This document shows, one piece after another, positions 46,656 through 59,875 of a DNA stretch of 64,000 bases. Both the position numbers and the translations under genes were made by a program. This stretch comes from Typhlomys cinereus. Its lineage: Eukaryota > Chordata > Mammalia > Rodentia > Platacanthomyidae. The stretch is taken from positions 6,341,691 to 6,405,690 of the forward strand of contig JALPQD010000088.1 of assembly GCA_023101885.1 (NCBI GenBank). Direction: 5' to 3'. Each line of letters begins with the position of its first letter. Position 1 is the stretch's first letter. The notes under the pieces were generated by a model, which was not told the origin of the DNA, did not search any database, and worked only from the letters and a program-made list of their open reading frames with translations.

Positions 46656-49183
46656 ATGCCAAAGTCAAAGTGCAAATCCATGAGAAACAACACTCAAGTC
46701 AACAAATTTCCCACTGAAGGAATTAATCCCATAATGTTAGACTCCAACCAGAACAAACCCATGGAAAATGGCCAAGAAAGCCTGACCCAGGACAACGACC
46801 TTCAAAATATGATCATTACCATGTTCAATACTATGAAAGAGGAAATCCAGGAGGAATTACATAATCGAATCAATCGCTTTGAAGAGGAAAACAACAGACA
46901 CTTGGAGGAGTTGAGAAAAACAGTGCAAGAAACAAAAACTGGCATAGAGCAGTTAAAGCAGACTCAAGCAGAGTTTAAAACTGAGCTAAAAGACAAGTTA
47001 TCTTCAACCCAAAACTCCACAGAGAGTCTTATCAGCAGAATTAACCAAGCAGAAAACAGAATTTCAGATCTTGAAGATAAAGTAGGAGTATTAACCAGCT
47101 CAATGGAAGAGGTTGTTAAAGCCAAAAAGATACTTGAGAGAAATATTCAGGAAATATGGGACACCCTGAAGAAACCTAACATGCGTATTCATGGAATACC
47201 AGAGCAAGAATCTCAAAATGTCGCCCCTGAGGATATTTTTCAAATGATCATCAAGGAAAACTTTCCTCATCTAAAAAAAGAGAGGCCCGAGACGCCTGTA
47301 GACCGGAACCCTGTCCGCAGGGTCGGTGCCATGTCCGCTGTGGCGGAGCCCGATGGCTGCACGTAGCCAGCTGGGCGCTATAGCCGAGTGGACTCGCGCT
47401 GAGAGCTCTGGTGCTGTGGAGGAGATTCTAGACCCGGAGAACAAGCGGATGACTGACAGCTTGTCCTCCAAGGTTACCAGGCTCAAATCGCTGGCCCTGG
47501 ACATTGATAAGGACACAGAAGACCAGAACCAGTACCTGGAGGGCATGGACTCGGATTTCGCAAGCGTGACTAGCCTTCTCACAGGGAGCGTGAAGCGATT
47601 TTCTATGATGGCACGTTCTGGGCGAGACAACAGGAAACTTCTATGTGGTATGGCCATGGGCTTGATTGTGGCCTTCTTCATCCTCTCCTACCTCTTGTCA
47701 AAAGCAAGGACGTGAGCCAGTAGGAACCAGGGGCAGCCAGGCTCTTCCTCACGTGGTATCCTTGGCTCCAGATGATTTGACTACAAAAGGATTTTTTGAA
47801 ATTGTTATCATGGGTCAGACACCTTCCTGTGTGGGAAGGGTTGCAGCTTGCCTCCGATCCACGACGAGCTTGTCCCATGTATGAAAGGGGAACAAAGGTG
47901 TAGCTGCCTCATCTCACTCCCTGACTCGAACCACCCTGGAACAGTCAGGGACACATAATGTCAGGATAAACCAGCTCCGAGAAGAACAGATATCTGTGAG
48001 TCCTGAATGTGCCCTCTTTGGTTGCCAGCCCTTAGTAACCAATATGTTAAGACTCTTCAGTCCTACCCTGTCCTTTCTATTCCTGGATGAAACTGTGTAT
48101 GTGCTCTGAAGAGCCTGCAGCTGACTCCAGAAGGAGCTCTGGTTTTGGATTTCATGTGATCCTTCTTCCTGAGGGTCCTTGGGCCAGATGCAATAGTAAT
48201 TCCTCAGCTGAGGCTGCTGTGCAGGCCAACAATCTCCATTTTAACACCTGTATCCTCTAGTTCCTGGCTGAAGCCAGGCCCCAGGCAAAGGCACTGTTGT
48301 GGATGAAGGAATGGATTGCAACCCTGACTGGAGGTAATGGGCTAGAATCATATTGAAGCCATTGTGTTTAGAAACAGAGACACATATCCTTGGGTTTGAG
48401 ACACCCCCCCTCCAATGCAGTGCCAAAGACATATCCATCCTCAGAAGAGTAGGGTGGTCTTCCCCCCTGGAGACTGTTTTGCAGCAGGAATTTTTGGCCC
48501 TATACCTGCACCCTCCTTGGCTTTGCCTGACCAGTCTGCCCTTAGTGAGAGGAAATTCTGAGTCACTTCATTGACCAGTCCCTTGTTCACATGACCTGAA
48601 ATGTAGGACAGATAGGACCAGGAGCTTTTAAGGGCCCAATGCTTTTGTCTTTATAAAATGTCTTTAATAAACGAACCGAACAGTTTCATGCCCTTTTCTG
48701 GCTTTATCAAAAAAATAAATAAATAAATTAAGTAAAATAAAAAAAGAGAGGCCCATCCATATACAAGAGGCATTCCGCACCCCAAACAGATATGACCAAA
48801 ACAGAAGCTCGCCACGGCAAATAATAGTTAAAACACTCCACATTCAAGATAAAGAAGTGGTGCTGAAAGCTTCAAGGGAGAAAAAACAAGTCACTTTTAA
48901 AGGTAAACCTATTAAAATAACAAATGACTTCTCAGTCGAAAGAGTAAAAGCAAGAAGAGTTGGAGAGATATACTTCAAGTATTGAATGAGCAAAAATGTC
49001 AACCCAGGCTGATTTACCCTGCAAAACTATCCGTCATGATCGAGGGAGAAAGAAAAATCTTCCAGCACAAACACAATTTGAAGGGATACATGGCCACCAA
49101 ACCAGGCCTTCAAAAAGTGCTAGAAATTATACTCAAGCTTGAAGAAAAAAACAGGCATATCCAGGAGAACAGAAGGCAAGTAT
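46656..49183 (+). pseudogene. L1 ORF1 split by BET1L retrocopy
   Basis: ORF1 begins at ATG 46656 (MPKSKCKSMR) and reads through the coiled coil to 47272. It is then split by the 1.45-kb BET1L retrocopy and resumes at 48755. The second half has a one-base deletion near 48959 (in ARRAWRD), after which 48982-49183 continues the C-terminal domain. The element cannot make full-length ORF1p. Confidence 0.9.
47289..48738 (+). pseudogene. BET1L: BET1L (GS15) retrocopy with open reading frame
   Basis: This is an intronless cDNA copy of the Golgi SNARE BET1L (GS15, a Qc-SNARE for intra-Golgi and endosome-to-Golgi fusion). It has the SNARE core (ENKRMTDSLSSKVTRLKSLA, DIDKDTEDQNQYL, DFASVTSLLTGSVKRF) and a C-terminal membrane anchor (GMAMGLIVAFFILSYLLSKA) ending at TGA 47715. 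The frame is open from the ATG at 47326 to the stop. The family's own start codon is ATA (47380), so translation would need the ATGs at 47326 or 47353, adding 18 or 9 residues. An AATAAA at 48666 and an A-rich tail follow. A perfect 16-bp duplication, aaaaaaagagaggccc, flanks it (47273-47288 and 48739-48754). It lies in L1 ORF1. Confidence 0.92.
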
Positions 49184-49235
49184 AACACCATTAAATGTGA
49201 AGCAATATACTTATAAAAAGTACTAAACATAATAA

Positions 49236-52200
49236 AGTCTGGAATTAAAAATAGTTTCTTCATTATAACACTAAATGTTAATGGAATTAACACACCGATC
49301 AAGAGACACAGATTACAAACTTGGATTAAAAATCACAATCATCAATCTACTGCTTGCAGGAAACCCATCTCACCAAAAAAGATAGGCATGCCCTGAAAAC
49401 AAAAGGCTGGTCAACAATTCTACAAGCAAATGGAAGCAGAAAATAAGCAGGGGTAGCCATTATGATATCAGACAAAGTGGACTTCAAACCAAAGAAAATT
49501 ATAAGAGACACAGATGGATACTACATTTTAGTCACAGGTACAATTCACTAAGACTTCACAATACTGAACATATATGCACCCAATACAGGCCCCTCCACAT
49601 TCATTAAGAAAACCCTACAGTGTCTGAAGCAAGAAATGAACCCCCAAACGATAATTCTTGGGGATTTCAACACCGCCCTCTCAACATGGGATAGATCAAT
49701 AGGTCAAAAGCTTAACAGAGACACTTTGGACCTTAATCAAACCCTTAAAGAAATGGACCTTACAGATCTCTATCGAACTTTTCACCCACACACCAAAGAA
49801 TACACATTTTTCTCAGCAGCACACGGAACTTTCTCCAAAATAGATCACATACTGGGCCACAAAACAAATCTACACATGTACAAAAAAGTTGAAATACTAA
49901 CCTGTGCCCTGTCAGACCACCATGGCCTAAAGCTGGACATCCACAACAAAACAAACGACAGAAAATACGTTAACTCCTGGAAACTTAACACTATAATGCT
50001 GAATGAGAACTGGATTGAGGAAGAAATTGAAAAGGAAATTCAAGATTTCCTGAAAGTGAATGATAATGAAAATACAACTTACCAAAATGTCTGGGACACA
50101 ATGAAAGCTGTCTTAAGAGGTAAGTTCATACTCTTAATGCCTACATCAAAAAAAATGGAAACATCAGAAATAAACAACTTAGCAATGCAGCTTAAAGCTT
50201 TAGAGAAACTAGAGCAATCTGATCCCAAAAGTAGTAGAAGAGAGGAGATTAGCAAAATAAGGGGAGATATATCTGAAATCAAGATTAAGAAAACGATAGA
50301 AAAAATCAACCAGTCAAAAAGCTGGTTCTTTGAAAAAATCAATAACATTGATACACCCCTAGCTAAATTAACCAAAAGCAAGAGAGAGAAAACCCAAATT
50401 AACAAAATTAGAAATGAACATGGAGTTATCACTACTGATACACAAGAAATCCAGAGAATTATAACATCATATTTCAAAAACTTATACTCTGTGAAGTTTG
50501 ACAACACAAAAGAGATGGATGATTTTGTAAGTAAACACAACCTACCTAAATTGAAACAGGAAGTTGTGAATTATTTAAATAGTCCTATAACATATAAGGA
50601 AATTGAAGAAGTAATCTCAAATCTTTCCACCAAAAAATGTCCTGGACCAAATGGATTCAGCACAGAGTTCTACCAGACATTTAAGGAGTTAATAATACCA
50701 ATACTCCTTAAACTGTTCCATCAAATAGCAAAGGAAGGAACACTATCAAATTCCTTCTATGAAGTTAATATCGTTTCAATCCCAAAACCTAATAAAGATT
50801 CACTTAAAAAAGAAAACTATAAGCCGATCTCTCTGATGATCACAGACGCAATGATTCTCAACAATGTCTTAGCAAATCAGATTCAAAAACATATTAAAAA
50901 GATCATTCACGGGGATCAAGTAGGCTTCATCCCCGGCACACAAGGTTGGTTCAACATACGCAAATCAACAAATGTAATTCATCATGTAAACCAGTCCAAA
51001 GTCCAAGACCACATGATACTCTCGATAGATGCAGAAAAAGCTTTTGACAAGATCCAATAGCCTTTTATGATCAATACGCTAAAGACAGTAATGGAAGGAA
51101 CCTTTATCAATATAATAAAAGCTGTATACAACAAGCCAACAACAAGAATTATGCTCAATGGGGAATAATTGGAAGAATGCCTACTTTGATCAGGAACTAG
51201 ACAAGGCTGTCCACTCTCACCACTTCTATTCAATATTGTACTTGAAGTCTTAGCTGATGCCATAAGACAAGAAAGGGACATAAGAGGGATTCAAATCGGC
51301 AAGGAAGAAGTCAAGCTATCCCTATTTGCAGATGACATGATCTTATACCTGAGTGATCCCAAAAACTACACCAGGAAGCTCCAGGAACTAATTGAGAAGT
51401 TCAGCAGGGTGGCAGGATACAAAATAAATGTGCAAAAATCAGAGGCCTTCCTATATGCCCAGAATGAAAGAAGTGAAAAAGCCTTGAGAGAAACAATCCC
51501 ATTTACTATAGCCCCTAAAAAAATGAAATACCTTGGTATAAACCTAACCAAGGAGGCAAAAGACCTTTACAATGAAAACTTTAAAACCCTAAAGAAAGAA
51601 ATTGCAGAAGACACCAGAAGGTGGAAAGACCTCCCTTCTTCCTGGAATGGCAGAATCAACATCGAAAATAGGACCATCCTACCAAAGGCAATATACAAAT
51701 TCAATGCTATACCAATTAAAATCCCAAAGCAATTCTTCAAAGAAGTTGATCAAACAATCTCAAAGTTCATATGGAGCTCCACAAGACCCATGATAGCAAA
51801 GACAATCCTGAGTAACAAAAACACTGCTGGAGGTATCACCATACCAAAACTAAGTCTATACTACAAATCCATAGTTATAAAGACAGCCTGGTACTGGCTC
51901 CAAAATAGACACACAGATCAATGGATAAGGATTGAAGACCCAGATATAAGCCCACAAAATTACAGCCATTTGGTCTTTGACAAAGGGGTCCAAAGAATCC
52001 AATGGAAAAAGAACAGAATCTTTAACAAATGGTGCTGGCAAAACTGGATTTCCAAATACAGAAGATTAAAGCTGGACCCGTAGTTGTCACCATGTACAAG
52101 ACTTAATTCCAAATGGATCAAGGTCCTTGATATCAGGCCAGAGACTATAAAAACCAGTTGAAAGGATAGGGAACTCCCTGGAGGTGATTGGGCTAGGCCA

Positions 52201-53050
52201 ACATTTCCTAAACAGACATCCAATGGCACAGTCACTGCTACCAACTCTCAACAGTTGGGATCTTGTGAAATTAAAGAGCTTCTGTTCAGATAAAGAGATT
52301 GTAACATGAGCTCAAAGGCAACCCACAGAATGTGGGAAAATCCTCACTAACAACACATCTGATAGACCTCTGCTGTCCAGAGTGCACAAAGAACTTAGAA
52401 AACTAAACACCAAGGAAACCAATGGCCCAATTAAAAAATAGGCCCTGGAACTCAAAAGAAATTTTACCAGGGATGAAATTAAAATGTCTAACAAATATCT
52501 TAAAAAATGCTCCACTTCCTTAGCCATCAGGGAAATGCAAATCAAAACTTCCCTGAGATATCATCTCACCCTGGTCAGGATGTCAAAAATCCACAATACA
52601 AACAACAACAAATGCTGGAGAGGATGTGGCGAGAGGGGAACTCTCCTACATTGCTGGTGGGAATGCAGGCTCATACAGCCACTCTGGCGAGCCGTCTGGA
52701 GATTCTTAAAGAAATTAAAGATTGAAATGCCATATGAACCTACTATTCCACTTTTGGGAATAACCCCCCATACAGCAGAGGTTCACCTCGATAGCACAAG
52801 CACAACCATGTTCATAGCAGCACTGTTTACAATAGCAAAGTCATGGAATCAGCCCAAATGTCCAACAGTTGATGAGTGGATAAGGAAACTGTGGTACATC
52901 TATACAGTGGAGTACTACTCAGCCATCAAAAATGATGAATTACTGGAATTTGCCGGGAAATGGATGTCATTAGAAACAATTATATTATGTGAAGTATCCC
53001 AGACCCAGAAAATTAAGTGCTGTATGTACTCCCTAATAGGTGGCTCCTAG
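49236..53050 (+). pseudogene. L1 ORF2, degenerate
   Basis: The ORF2 start codon is lost (aataaagtctgg where the intact sister has aataaatgtctgg). Endonuclease fragments with indels and a TAA follow up to 49636, then a long open segment (49636-51057: endonuclease C-terminus to the reverse transcriptase [12 protein letters not shown]). Then TAG at 51058, another TAA near 51166, the [11 protein letters not shown] block from about 51327, TAG at 52081, and the Cys-rich tail 52484-53050. It is clearly inactive. Confidence 0.9.
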
Positions 53051-53386
53051 TACCAAACACACCCAGCCCACCTAGAGACACTTAAAGAAAAATCTTTGTA
53101 ATACCTACAGTAATTGCAAGGATTATGAACAGGAGGATGGGGTAGGAGGGCCACACCAGAAACAAGGAGAGAGGGGACCATGTTACAGCAGAAAAAATAG
53201 GCCTCCATCAAGGACTCAAATAAGTAATGAGACATCTATTTAAGTTCACAGACTTTCGTTCCTGATCATTTACTTCTTAGGGGGTATGATCTCACCAGAA
53301 GAGGAGGGCATATAGTCTGGCAGATAAAAAGTATCCATTTTGCAAATGGGTGCTAGACCCCTCCCTCACTGTGGTTTCCCACTTTT

Positions 53387-54445
53387 TTTTATTTTTTAAT
53401 ACATTTTTATTATTATTTCAGCTCATACAAACTTAATTGGTACACCAGTTCCCTCCCTTCCTCCCCCCCCTCCCCCCTGCTCCTCCTGCCCACCCTCCTC
53501 CCTTCCCATCCCCCAGTGCCTCCGGCCCCAATTCCCAGAGAGTCCTTTCTTGTGCATGCCTGATTTTCCTCTGGGCCCTCCTCTCCGATGACGTACATGG
53601 ACCCAGTGGCCTTTCCCTAAACACTTTCCCGTGTTCCCCTTAGGTATTGGAACACTGCTGTGTCTGCCAATCCCTTGCCTCCAAACATCTTGGTACCTTT
53701 AGCAGATGCTGGACTTTGTGGGGTCAATAGTGTGTTGGACAATGCGCAGGGCATGTAAAGTCCAATTATGATTGCTTCAGCCCTAATTAGTATGGAGTAT
53801 CTTACATATCATTGCTCCTCCCATCCTTTTGCTCTTACAATCTTACCGCCCCCTCTTCCGCAAATTTCCCTGACCTTCAGGATGGGGAGAGCTTAAGCTG
53901 GCCTAGTTCTAGGTGGTTGATATAGAGTCTCTGAAGTTCTGGATTGTGGTTTGTTGATTTTCTTTTGCAGTTTTGCTGCTCCTGCAATGCCCTTCACTCC
54001 ATCCTGGTGGGCATTGTATGTTACCCCCTGGCCAGAGACAAAAAGCTGTTAAACTAGAGTCTTGTGATAAAAGCACATTCAACGGTAGATGTAATAAAAG
54101 TGGGAAATCACAGTGAGGGGGGGTCTATCACCAATTTGCACAACGGTTACTTTTTATCTGCCAGACTATATGCCCTCCTCTTCTGGTGAGATCATACCCC
54201 CTCAGTAGTAAATGATCAGGAACAAAAGTCTGTGAACTTAATCATATGTCTCATTACTTATTTGAGTCCTTGGTGGAGGCCTATTTTCTCTGCTGTAACA
54301 TGGTCCCTTCTCTCCTTGTTTCTGGTGTGGCCCTCCTACCCCATCCCTCCTGTTCATAATCCTTGCAATTACTGTCTCTAGGTGGGCTGGGTGGGTTTGG
54401 TACTAGGAGCCACCTATTAGGGAGTACATACGGTGCTTAATTTTC
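53387..54445 (-). mobile_element. 5'-truncated antisense L1 3' end inside the 46-55 kb L1
   Basis: An antisense L1 tail (T-rich start, pyrimidine-rich 3' UTR complement, then 3' UTR sequence and the last ORF2 codons) interrupts the 3' UTR of the sense L1. A 15-bp duplication, tggtttcccactttt, lies at 53372-53386 and 54446-54460. Inserted length about 1.06 kb. Confidence 0.88.
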
Positions 54446-55224
54446 TGGTTTCCCACTTTTATTACATCTACCTTTGAATGGGCTCTTATAACAAGACTCT
54501 AGTTTAACAGCTTTTTGTCTCTGCCCAGGGGGTGACATAAAATGCCCATCAGGATGGAGTGAAGGGCATTGCAGGAGCAGCAAAACTGCAAAAGAAAATC
54601 AACAAACCACAATCCAGAACTTCAGAGACTCTATATCAACCACCTAGAACTAGGGCAGACTAATCTCTCCCCATCCTGAAGCTCAGGGACATTTGCGGAA
54701 GAGGAGGCGGTAAGAGTGTTAAGAGCAAAAGGATGGGAGGAGCAATGATATGCAAGATACTCCATACAAGTTAGGACTGAAGCAATCATAATTGGACACT
54801 GCATGCCCTGCACAATGTCCAACACACTATTGACCTCTCAAAATCTAGCATCTGCTAAAGGCACCAAGATCCTTGGAGGCACGGGATGGGCAGCCATAGC
54901 AGTGTTCCTATACTTAAGGGGAACACGGGAAAGGGTTCAGGGAAAGGCCACTGGGTCCTTGTACGTCATCGGAGAGGAGGGCCCAGAGGAAAATCAGGCA
55001 TGCACAAGAAAGGACTCTCTGGGAATTGGGGCGGGAGGCACTGGGGGATGAGGAGGGAGGGGAGAGGGGAGGGGGAGCAGGGGTTCAGGGGGGAGAAGGA
55101 GGGAGGGAGGGAACTGGTGTACCTATTAAGTTTGTATGAGTTGAAATAATAATAAAATGTATTAATAAAAAATAAAAATAAATAAAATGGTAGTTGAAGA
55201 GTTTTTGTATGTATAAGAGTTCAG

Positions 55225-55516
55225 GTGAGTGTATGTGTGTGTGCGTGCGCGCACTTGTGTGTGTGCGCACTTGTGTGTGTATGTGTGTGTGTGTGTGTGT
55301 CTGTCAGTCTGTCTGTGGAGGCACAGGAGTGGCTTTGGGAATCATTCTGAATGGCTCTACCTACTTGTTGCTTTGCTCTAGGTTTTCCCATGCTCTGCCT
55401 CCTAGGGTAGGTATTGCAGAATCTACCTAATGTTTTTATATGGGATCTGGGATTCAAACTGTCCTTAGCTTGGGAGGCAAAAACTTTTATCTTTAAGCCA
55501 TTTTCCCAGCCCTGAT
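55225..55516 (-). mobile_element. B2-like SINE, older variant
   Basis: Antisense copy: TG repeat at 55225-55305, then the body, ending aagccattttcccagccc. Lies just after the L1 at 46-55 kb. Confidence 0.7.
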
Positions 55517-55689
55517 TTTTTTTTTTGTTTTGTAAAGGAGTTTTTCAAAATAAGCAGAGATAAGGTCTAGCTGTGTAGTTGGCCCTCTCAGGGCTGGGAA
55601 TAAAGGAAGTTTCTGATACTGCCCATTTAATGATTTTAGGTATTAAATAGTGACTTTAGGTTATAAAATTTCTGTTTGGAAAAAAACTC

Positions 55690-55850
55690 CTAAGCTGGTC
55701 ATGGTGGCACATACCTATAATCCCAGCTATCAGGATATTAAGGAAATAAGGTTGTTGTGAGTTTAAGGCCAATGAGGCTTTGCAGTGAGTTTCAGGCCAC
55801 CCAGAGCTACATAACAAGACTTATCTCAGAAAAAAGAAAACCACTTAAGT
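55690..55850 (+). mobile_element. B1-like SINE
   Basis: 7SL-derived pattern: gctggtcatggtggcacata, then cctataatcccagc and the gagtttaaggcca middle, ending in an A-rich tail. Confidence 0.75.
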
Positions 55851-56169
55851 ACATTGTGTAGAATGGAATCTCCAAAACTAATATTTATAATTGGACTGGG
55901 TATGCCATATATTTTTAAAATTCTGCATTATGAAATTCCAATTCTTCCAGCTTCCCACAGTGAGAGTGCTAATCCCAGGACTACAAAGATTGGATAGGGA
56001 CTGACTGACACTTTGCCAGAGCTGACAAGGATGGACCAGTTGATCATGGTTCTCAGTTCTATGTATTTGAGTAATGATGGTATAGCTAAAAATGATCATT
56101 CATGTTTTAGGTCATATTTATTTCAGGTGTGCATGTGCATGTATGTATGTGTGTGTGTCTATGTGTGAT

Positions 56170-56330
56170 TGTTATTGTTGTTTTGTCTTTGAGACAGAGT
56201 CTAGCTATTTAGCCCAGGCTAGCCTTGAATTCCCTGTGTTCCCCATTGTTACATCCTCTCGATGTTCCTGACTCAGCTTCCCAACAGCTGGGGTTACAGA
56301 TTTAAGCCATCTTGCCCATACTCTTCTTTG
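56170..56330 (-). mobile_element. B1-like SINE
   Basis: Antisense B1 pattern: tttgagacagagtctagcta, cccaggctagccttgaattc, ggggttacagatttaagcc. Confidence 0.72.
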
Positions 56331-56915
56331 ACACATGTCTCTTGTTCTACACATCTTGATATTTAAAGTTGGATTGTCAATTTTAAGAGTAAACTTCTCT
56401 ATATGACACTGTCCAAGCAATTGAAAACTTAAAAAAAAAGGAAAACATATAAAGAAACTTTCATTTGAAGTGAATCATGCATTATGAAATAAATGTGGGA
56501 ATTTGGAAGTTGACACAAAGCATTAGAGGACAGCCCTCACTAGTGCAGCATAATATGGTACCCCACGTCTACCAGATGTAAATATCAAGACTAAACAAAG
56601 AAAAGACTGATCACTAAATGAAAGAAATCTTTGTAAGCCATAAAGGGCAGAGGAGGAGAAGTCAGGGATACCCAGCCATACCCTGAGCCAAGAAAGCCTT
56701 TCAAGGTAATAGTGAATTGCTTTAAAGTTGTTACTAAATGGCCTGTTGCTACATCTATGAGACTTTATCACTAAATCTATACCATAGGCTGTCCTGTCCC
56801 CATGTCATGGAAAGCCAGTAAGGACCTTCTTTGCTCTTCCCAGAGCCACAAAGTAGAACCTTGTTAGCCTGGGATGTATGTTACAGCAGATAGCGTTGGT
56901 TAATGTTTACCTTTT

Positions 56916-57238
56916 TTTTTTAAACATTTTTTATTATTATTATTTATTCAACTGGGTGTGTGTATGTGCGCATGCGTGTGTGTGTGTCTGTGTGTGTGCG
57001 TATGTATGTGTGCGCGCATGTGTGTCTGTGTGTGTGTAGAACCACGGACAAATTAGCGAACCACCATGGACGCCTCCACCTCCTTCTGCCCCGGGATTCA
57101 CAGGCTCCGCCCTACCAGGGCCAGAAGCGCAGGCCGCCCCCGCTTCCGCCTGGTGTCTATAGGTGGGGTCTGGGATCCGAACTCAGGACCTTCCGCTTGC
57201 AAGGGAGAGGCTTAACCCTTGAGCCACCTCTCCAGCCC
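56916..57238 (-). mobile_element. B2-like SINE
   Basis: Antisense copy of the same family with a long TG repeat. A 14-bp duplication, aatgtttacctttt, lies at 56902-56915 and 57239-57252. Confidence 0.87.
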
Positions 57239-58178
57239 AATGTTTACCTTTTAATTGTATTGTTTTTTAAAAAAATATATACAAACAAAGTTTGATTTTT
57301 CAAAGCATTTTAGTAGTAGCTGTTTACCTATTGAAAAAGCTCCCGGTATAAACATGAAGGTGGAAAAAATTATTAACAAATTACTAACAGTTTTTCTTAG
57401 TAAAACAATATGATTGTTTGTAGACATAACTTTAACAGTTATAGTATATACAACTATTTAGCTGTTTTTAGTTAAAAGCACCTAATTTTTACATAAACTG
57501 CTCCCATCTCATCTAAAAGTAGAAGTTTTATGTCATAAACATTACTCTCTACTTAGTTCGAATTCTTGAGTTTTTTGAGATGTGCTGGGCGTTTAAATAT
57601 ATAGTAAAGGCTGATACATATGATTTCTAGGCAGCATAATCTGTAATGCAGTTCTGATTCCACTGTATAGGAAAGACACTCCTATCCATATCTATCTATG
57701 TACTTTACATTTAAACCTATATAACAACATTAGTGAATTCAGTAGCTTGTAGTTTTATTTTGTCTTCATAGTCGTACTCTTTTTAATATTACTTAGTGAA
57801 GTGTTTGGGAATCCAAAAGTAAGTGCCTTACATCCTCCATTCAACCCAAAGTTTAGAGCATTATGTCATTTAACTTGTTGTTTGTGATCACATCATGGTC
57901 TTTTACATCTTACTTGAAAGTAAAACTGATCCTGAGAGATTGCTCTGCTTGAAACTGGGCCCATTGAATGTGTAGGGTTTTTTTGAGGGGATACCCACAA
58001 TTATCCTGTTATAGGTCAGAGCCACAAGGATCAGGGACTCAATGAAAAACTATATTATCGTGTAGGGTATTTTATTTTTTAAAAAATGCATGTGATACCA
58101 CAAAATATAGCAGCACTTCCTAAGCTGCTTCATCTCGGTAGCATGCAAAATTGTTCGTTATTATTATTAGAATGTTTT

Positions 58179-58474
58179 GTCTGTTTTTTTTTATTATCAT
58201 TATTATTTATTCAACTGTGTGCATGTGCGTGTGTATGTGCGCGCGCGTGTGTGTGTGCCTGTGTACGTGTAGATACCACGGACGAATTCGCGAACCACCA
58301 TGGACCACCTCCACCTCCTCCGCCCCGGGATTCACAGGCTCCGCCCTACCAGGACCAGAAGCGCAGGCCGCCCCCGCTTCCGCCTGGCGTCTATACGTGG
58401 GATCTGGGATCCGAACTCAGGACCTTCCGCCTGCAAGGCAGAGGCTTAACCCCTGAGCCACCTCTCCAGCCCCT
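58179..58474 (-). mobile_element. B2-like SINE, young
   Basis: Antisense copy with conserved CpGs. A 16-bp duplication, attattagaatgtttt, lies at 58163-58178 and 58475-58490. Confidence 0.88.
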
Positions 58475-59761
58475 ATTATTAGAATGTTTTATGACTGGTT
58501 TTGTTTTAGGAAAAAAGGCAATGTTTTGTGGTATGACACGTAAATGCCTCCATCTTTTCTATTCTTGTTCCACATTTCCTAGGAATTACACAGTGGCAGA
58601 CTCAGTCACTGATATAAGGAAATCAGTTCTGTACATATTAAAATCTAGTCGTTTAATGAAGTTTATTTGCATACTTTCCTGGCAGAAATCCATGACAGAA
58701 AAATATCTTCATTCACCAGAATATACTTTGTTATTTAGGTAGGTCATGAATAAACATAAAACTGTCTTATTCAACATTTCAGTCTGGGGAAGAAACTGGG
58801 ATATGTTAACATTGCTATTTACGTAATACGGAAAAAGATAAGTGAGTTGGTTAATTCTATCTGCAGTTGATGTTTGAGAGAATCACTATTTTTACCATTT
58901 TAAATTCAAATTTTATTTTATTATTTTTATTTTAATGTTTATTTTTATATTATTTTTATTTAAAATTTTATTTTACTATTTTAAATCATCATTGACCAAC
59001 CCTGATTTATTGAGAAACAGTATCAACTCCTAACAGTTTACAACAAATGATGTAATGTTGAGATTTGTTGCATTTTGAGCCCATGTGAAGTTCATGGAAA
59101 AAAAGATACAATGGAAAAAACTTTACATAACCAGTATTTTGGCTTTTCATAAAGTTGGTGACTTAGAAGTACCGGCAGATGTGAAAAATGTGTTACTTTT
59201 ATTTTGTCCAATTATTCTGTATGATCTAATTTCTTAATTTTGTGTTTCTGAAGCCTTGTGAATTAGGACTATCAGTATAGATACATACAGAATCAAAGAT
59301 GGCAAAATGTGTTTCATAAATAAGATACAGCAACAAAGCTTTGTTTTCTGGAAAAGTTTTATTGTATAAGATTTGTATGTTACCTTATAAAGACAAATAA
59401 TATAAACAGAATGTTTAAGCTATTTCAGTTCTTGTGCCTCTTCCCCTTTCTCCCAGAACATTAAAAAATGTGATATTATATTAACTTTATATAACCTGTG
59501 TGAATTTTGCCTTTAACATTGTGCCTTATGTCATTCAATTGTTTTCTTGGATCCAATTCTGTATTTTGAAAAAATAACATTCTTAAACAACCATTTACTT
59601 TAAAAAATGTTTATAATACCTGTATTTGGCATATTTTTGCTTATCTGTTATTTGAACTTATTCAATACACAACTCCATAAATTAAAAAAAAATGTAAGAT
59701 AAAATTACCTTATAGTGAAGATCATTCAAGATACTCTCCTATGCTTGAAATAGAGCTCTAT

Positions 59762-59875
59762 TCTTTTTTCTTTTCATTTATTTCTTCCACTCATACAAAG
59801 TTGATAAGTACCCCCATTCCCCTCCCTCCCTTCACCCCTCCCTGGATCCCCTTGGTCCCTCCCTCTTCTTGAAAA
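59762..59875 (-). mobile_element. Short antisense L1 3' terminus
   Basis: About 110 bp of antisense L1 terminus (cttccactcatacaaagttg, then a pyrimidine-rich run). Severely 5'-truncated. Confidence 0.7.

Larger units (their letters stand above)
46251..55183 (+). mobile_element. Full-length L1, carrying two later insertions
   Basis: Full-length sense L1 flanked by a 14-bp duplication, aaaatggtagttga (46237-46250 and 55184-55197). Its 5' UTR has two monomer-like units. ORF1 is interrupted by a BET1L retrocopy. ORF2 has many lesions. The 3' UTR is interrupted by an antisense L1 3' end. It lies within the putative LRRC58 retrocopy 3' UTR, so it is younger than that copy and older than its own passengers. 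Confidence 0.92.
43432..59691 (+). pseudogene. LRRC58: LRRC58 retrocopy 3' UTR, interrupted by later insertions
   Basis: The sequence after the LRRC58 stop has no A-tail until A9 at 59684-59692. A 9-bp match (atgtaagat) lies just before the retrocopy (42178-42186) and just after that A-tail (59692-59700), consistent with a short target-site duplication. On this reading about 7 kb of 3' UTR has been split by the L1 at 46251-55183 and by several SINEs. The assignment rests on the duplication and A-tail, not on a recognised UTR sequence, so the 3' limit is uncertain. Confidence 0.45.

Noticed and set aside
58560..58742. Exon-like ORF with acceptor-like cctag and donor-like GTAGGT (NYTVADSVTDIRKSV...)
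   Set aside because: It lies in the putative LRRC58 retrocopy 3' UTR and shows no recognisable domain. The splice-like edges are weak and probably chance.
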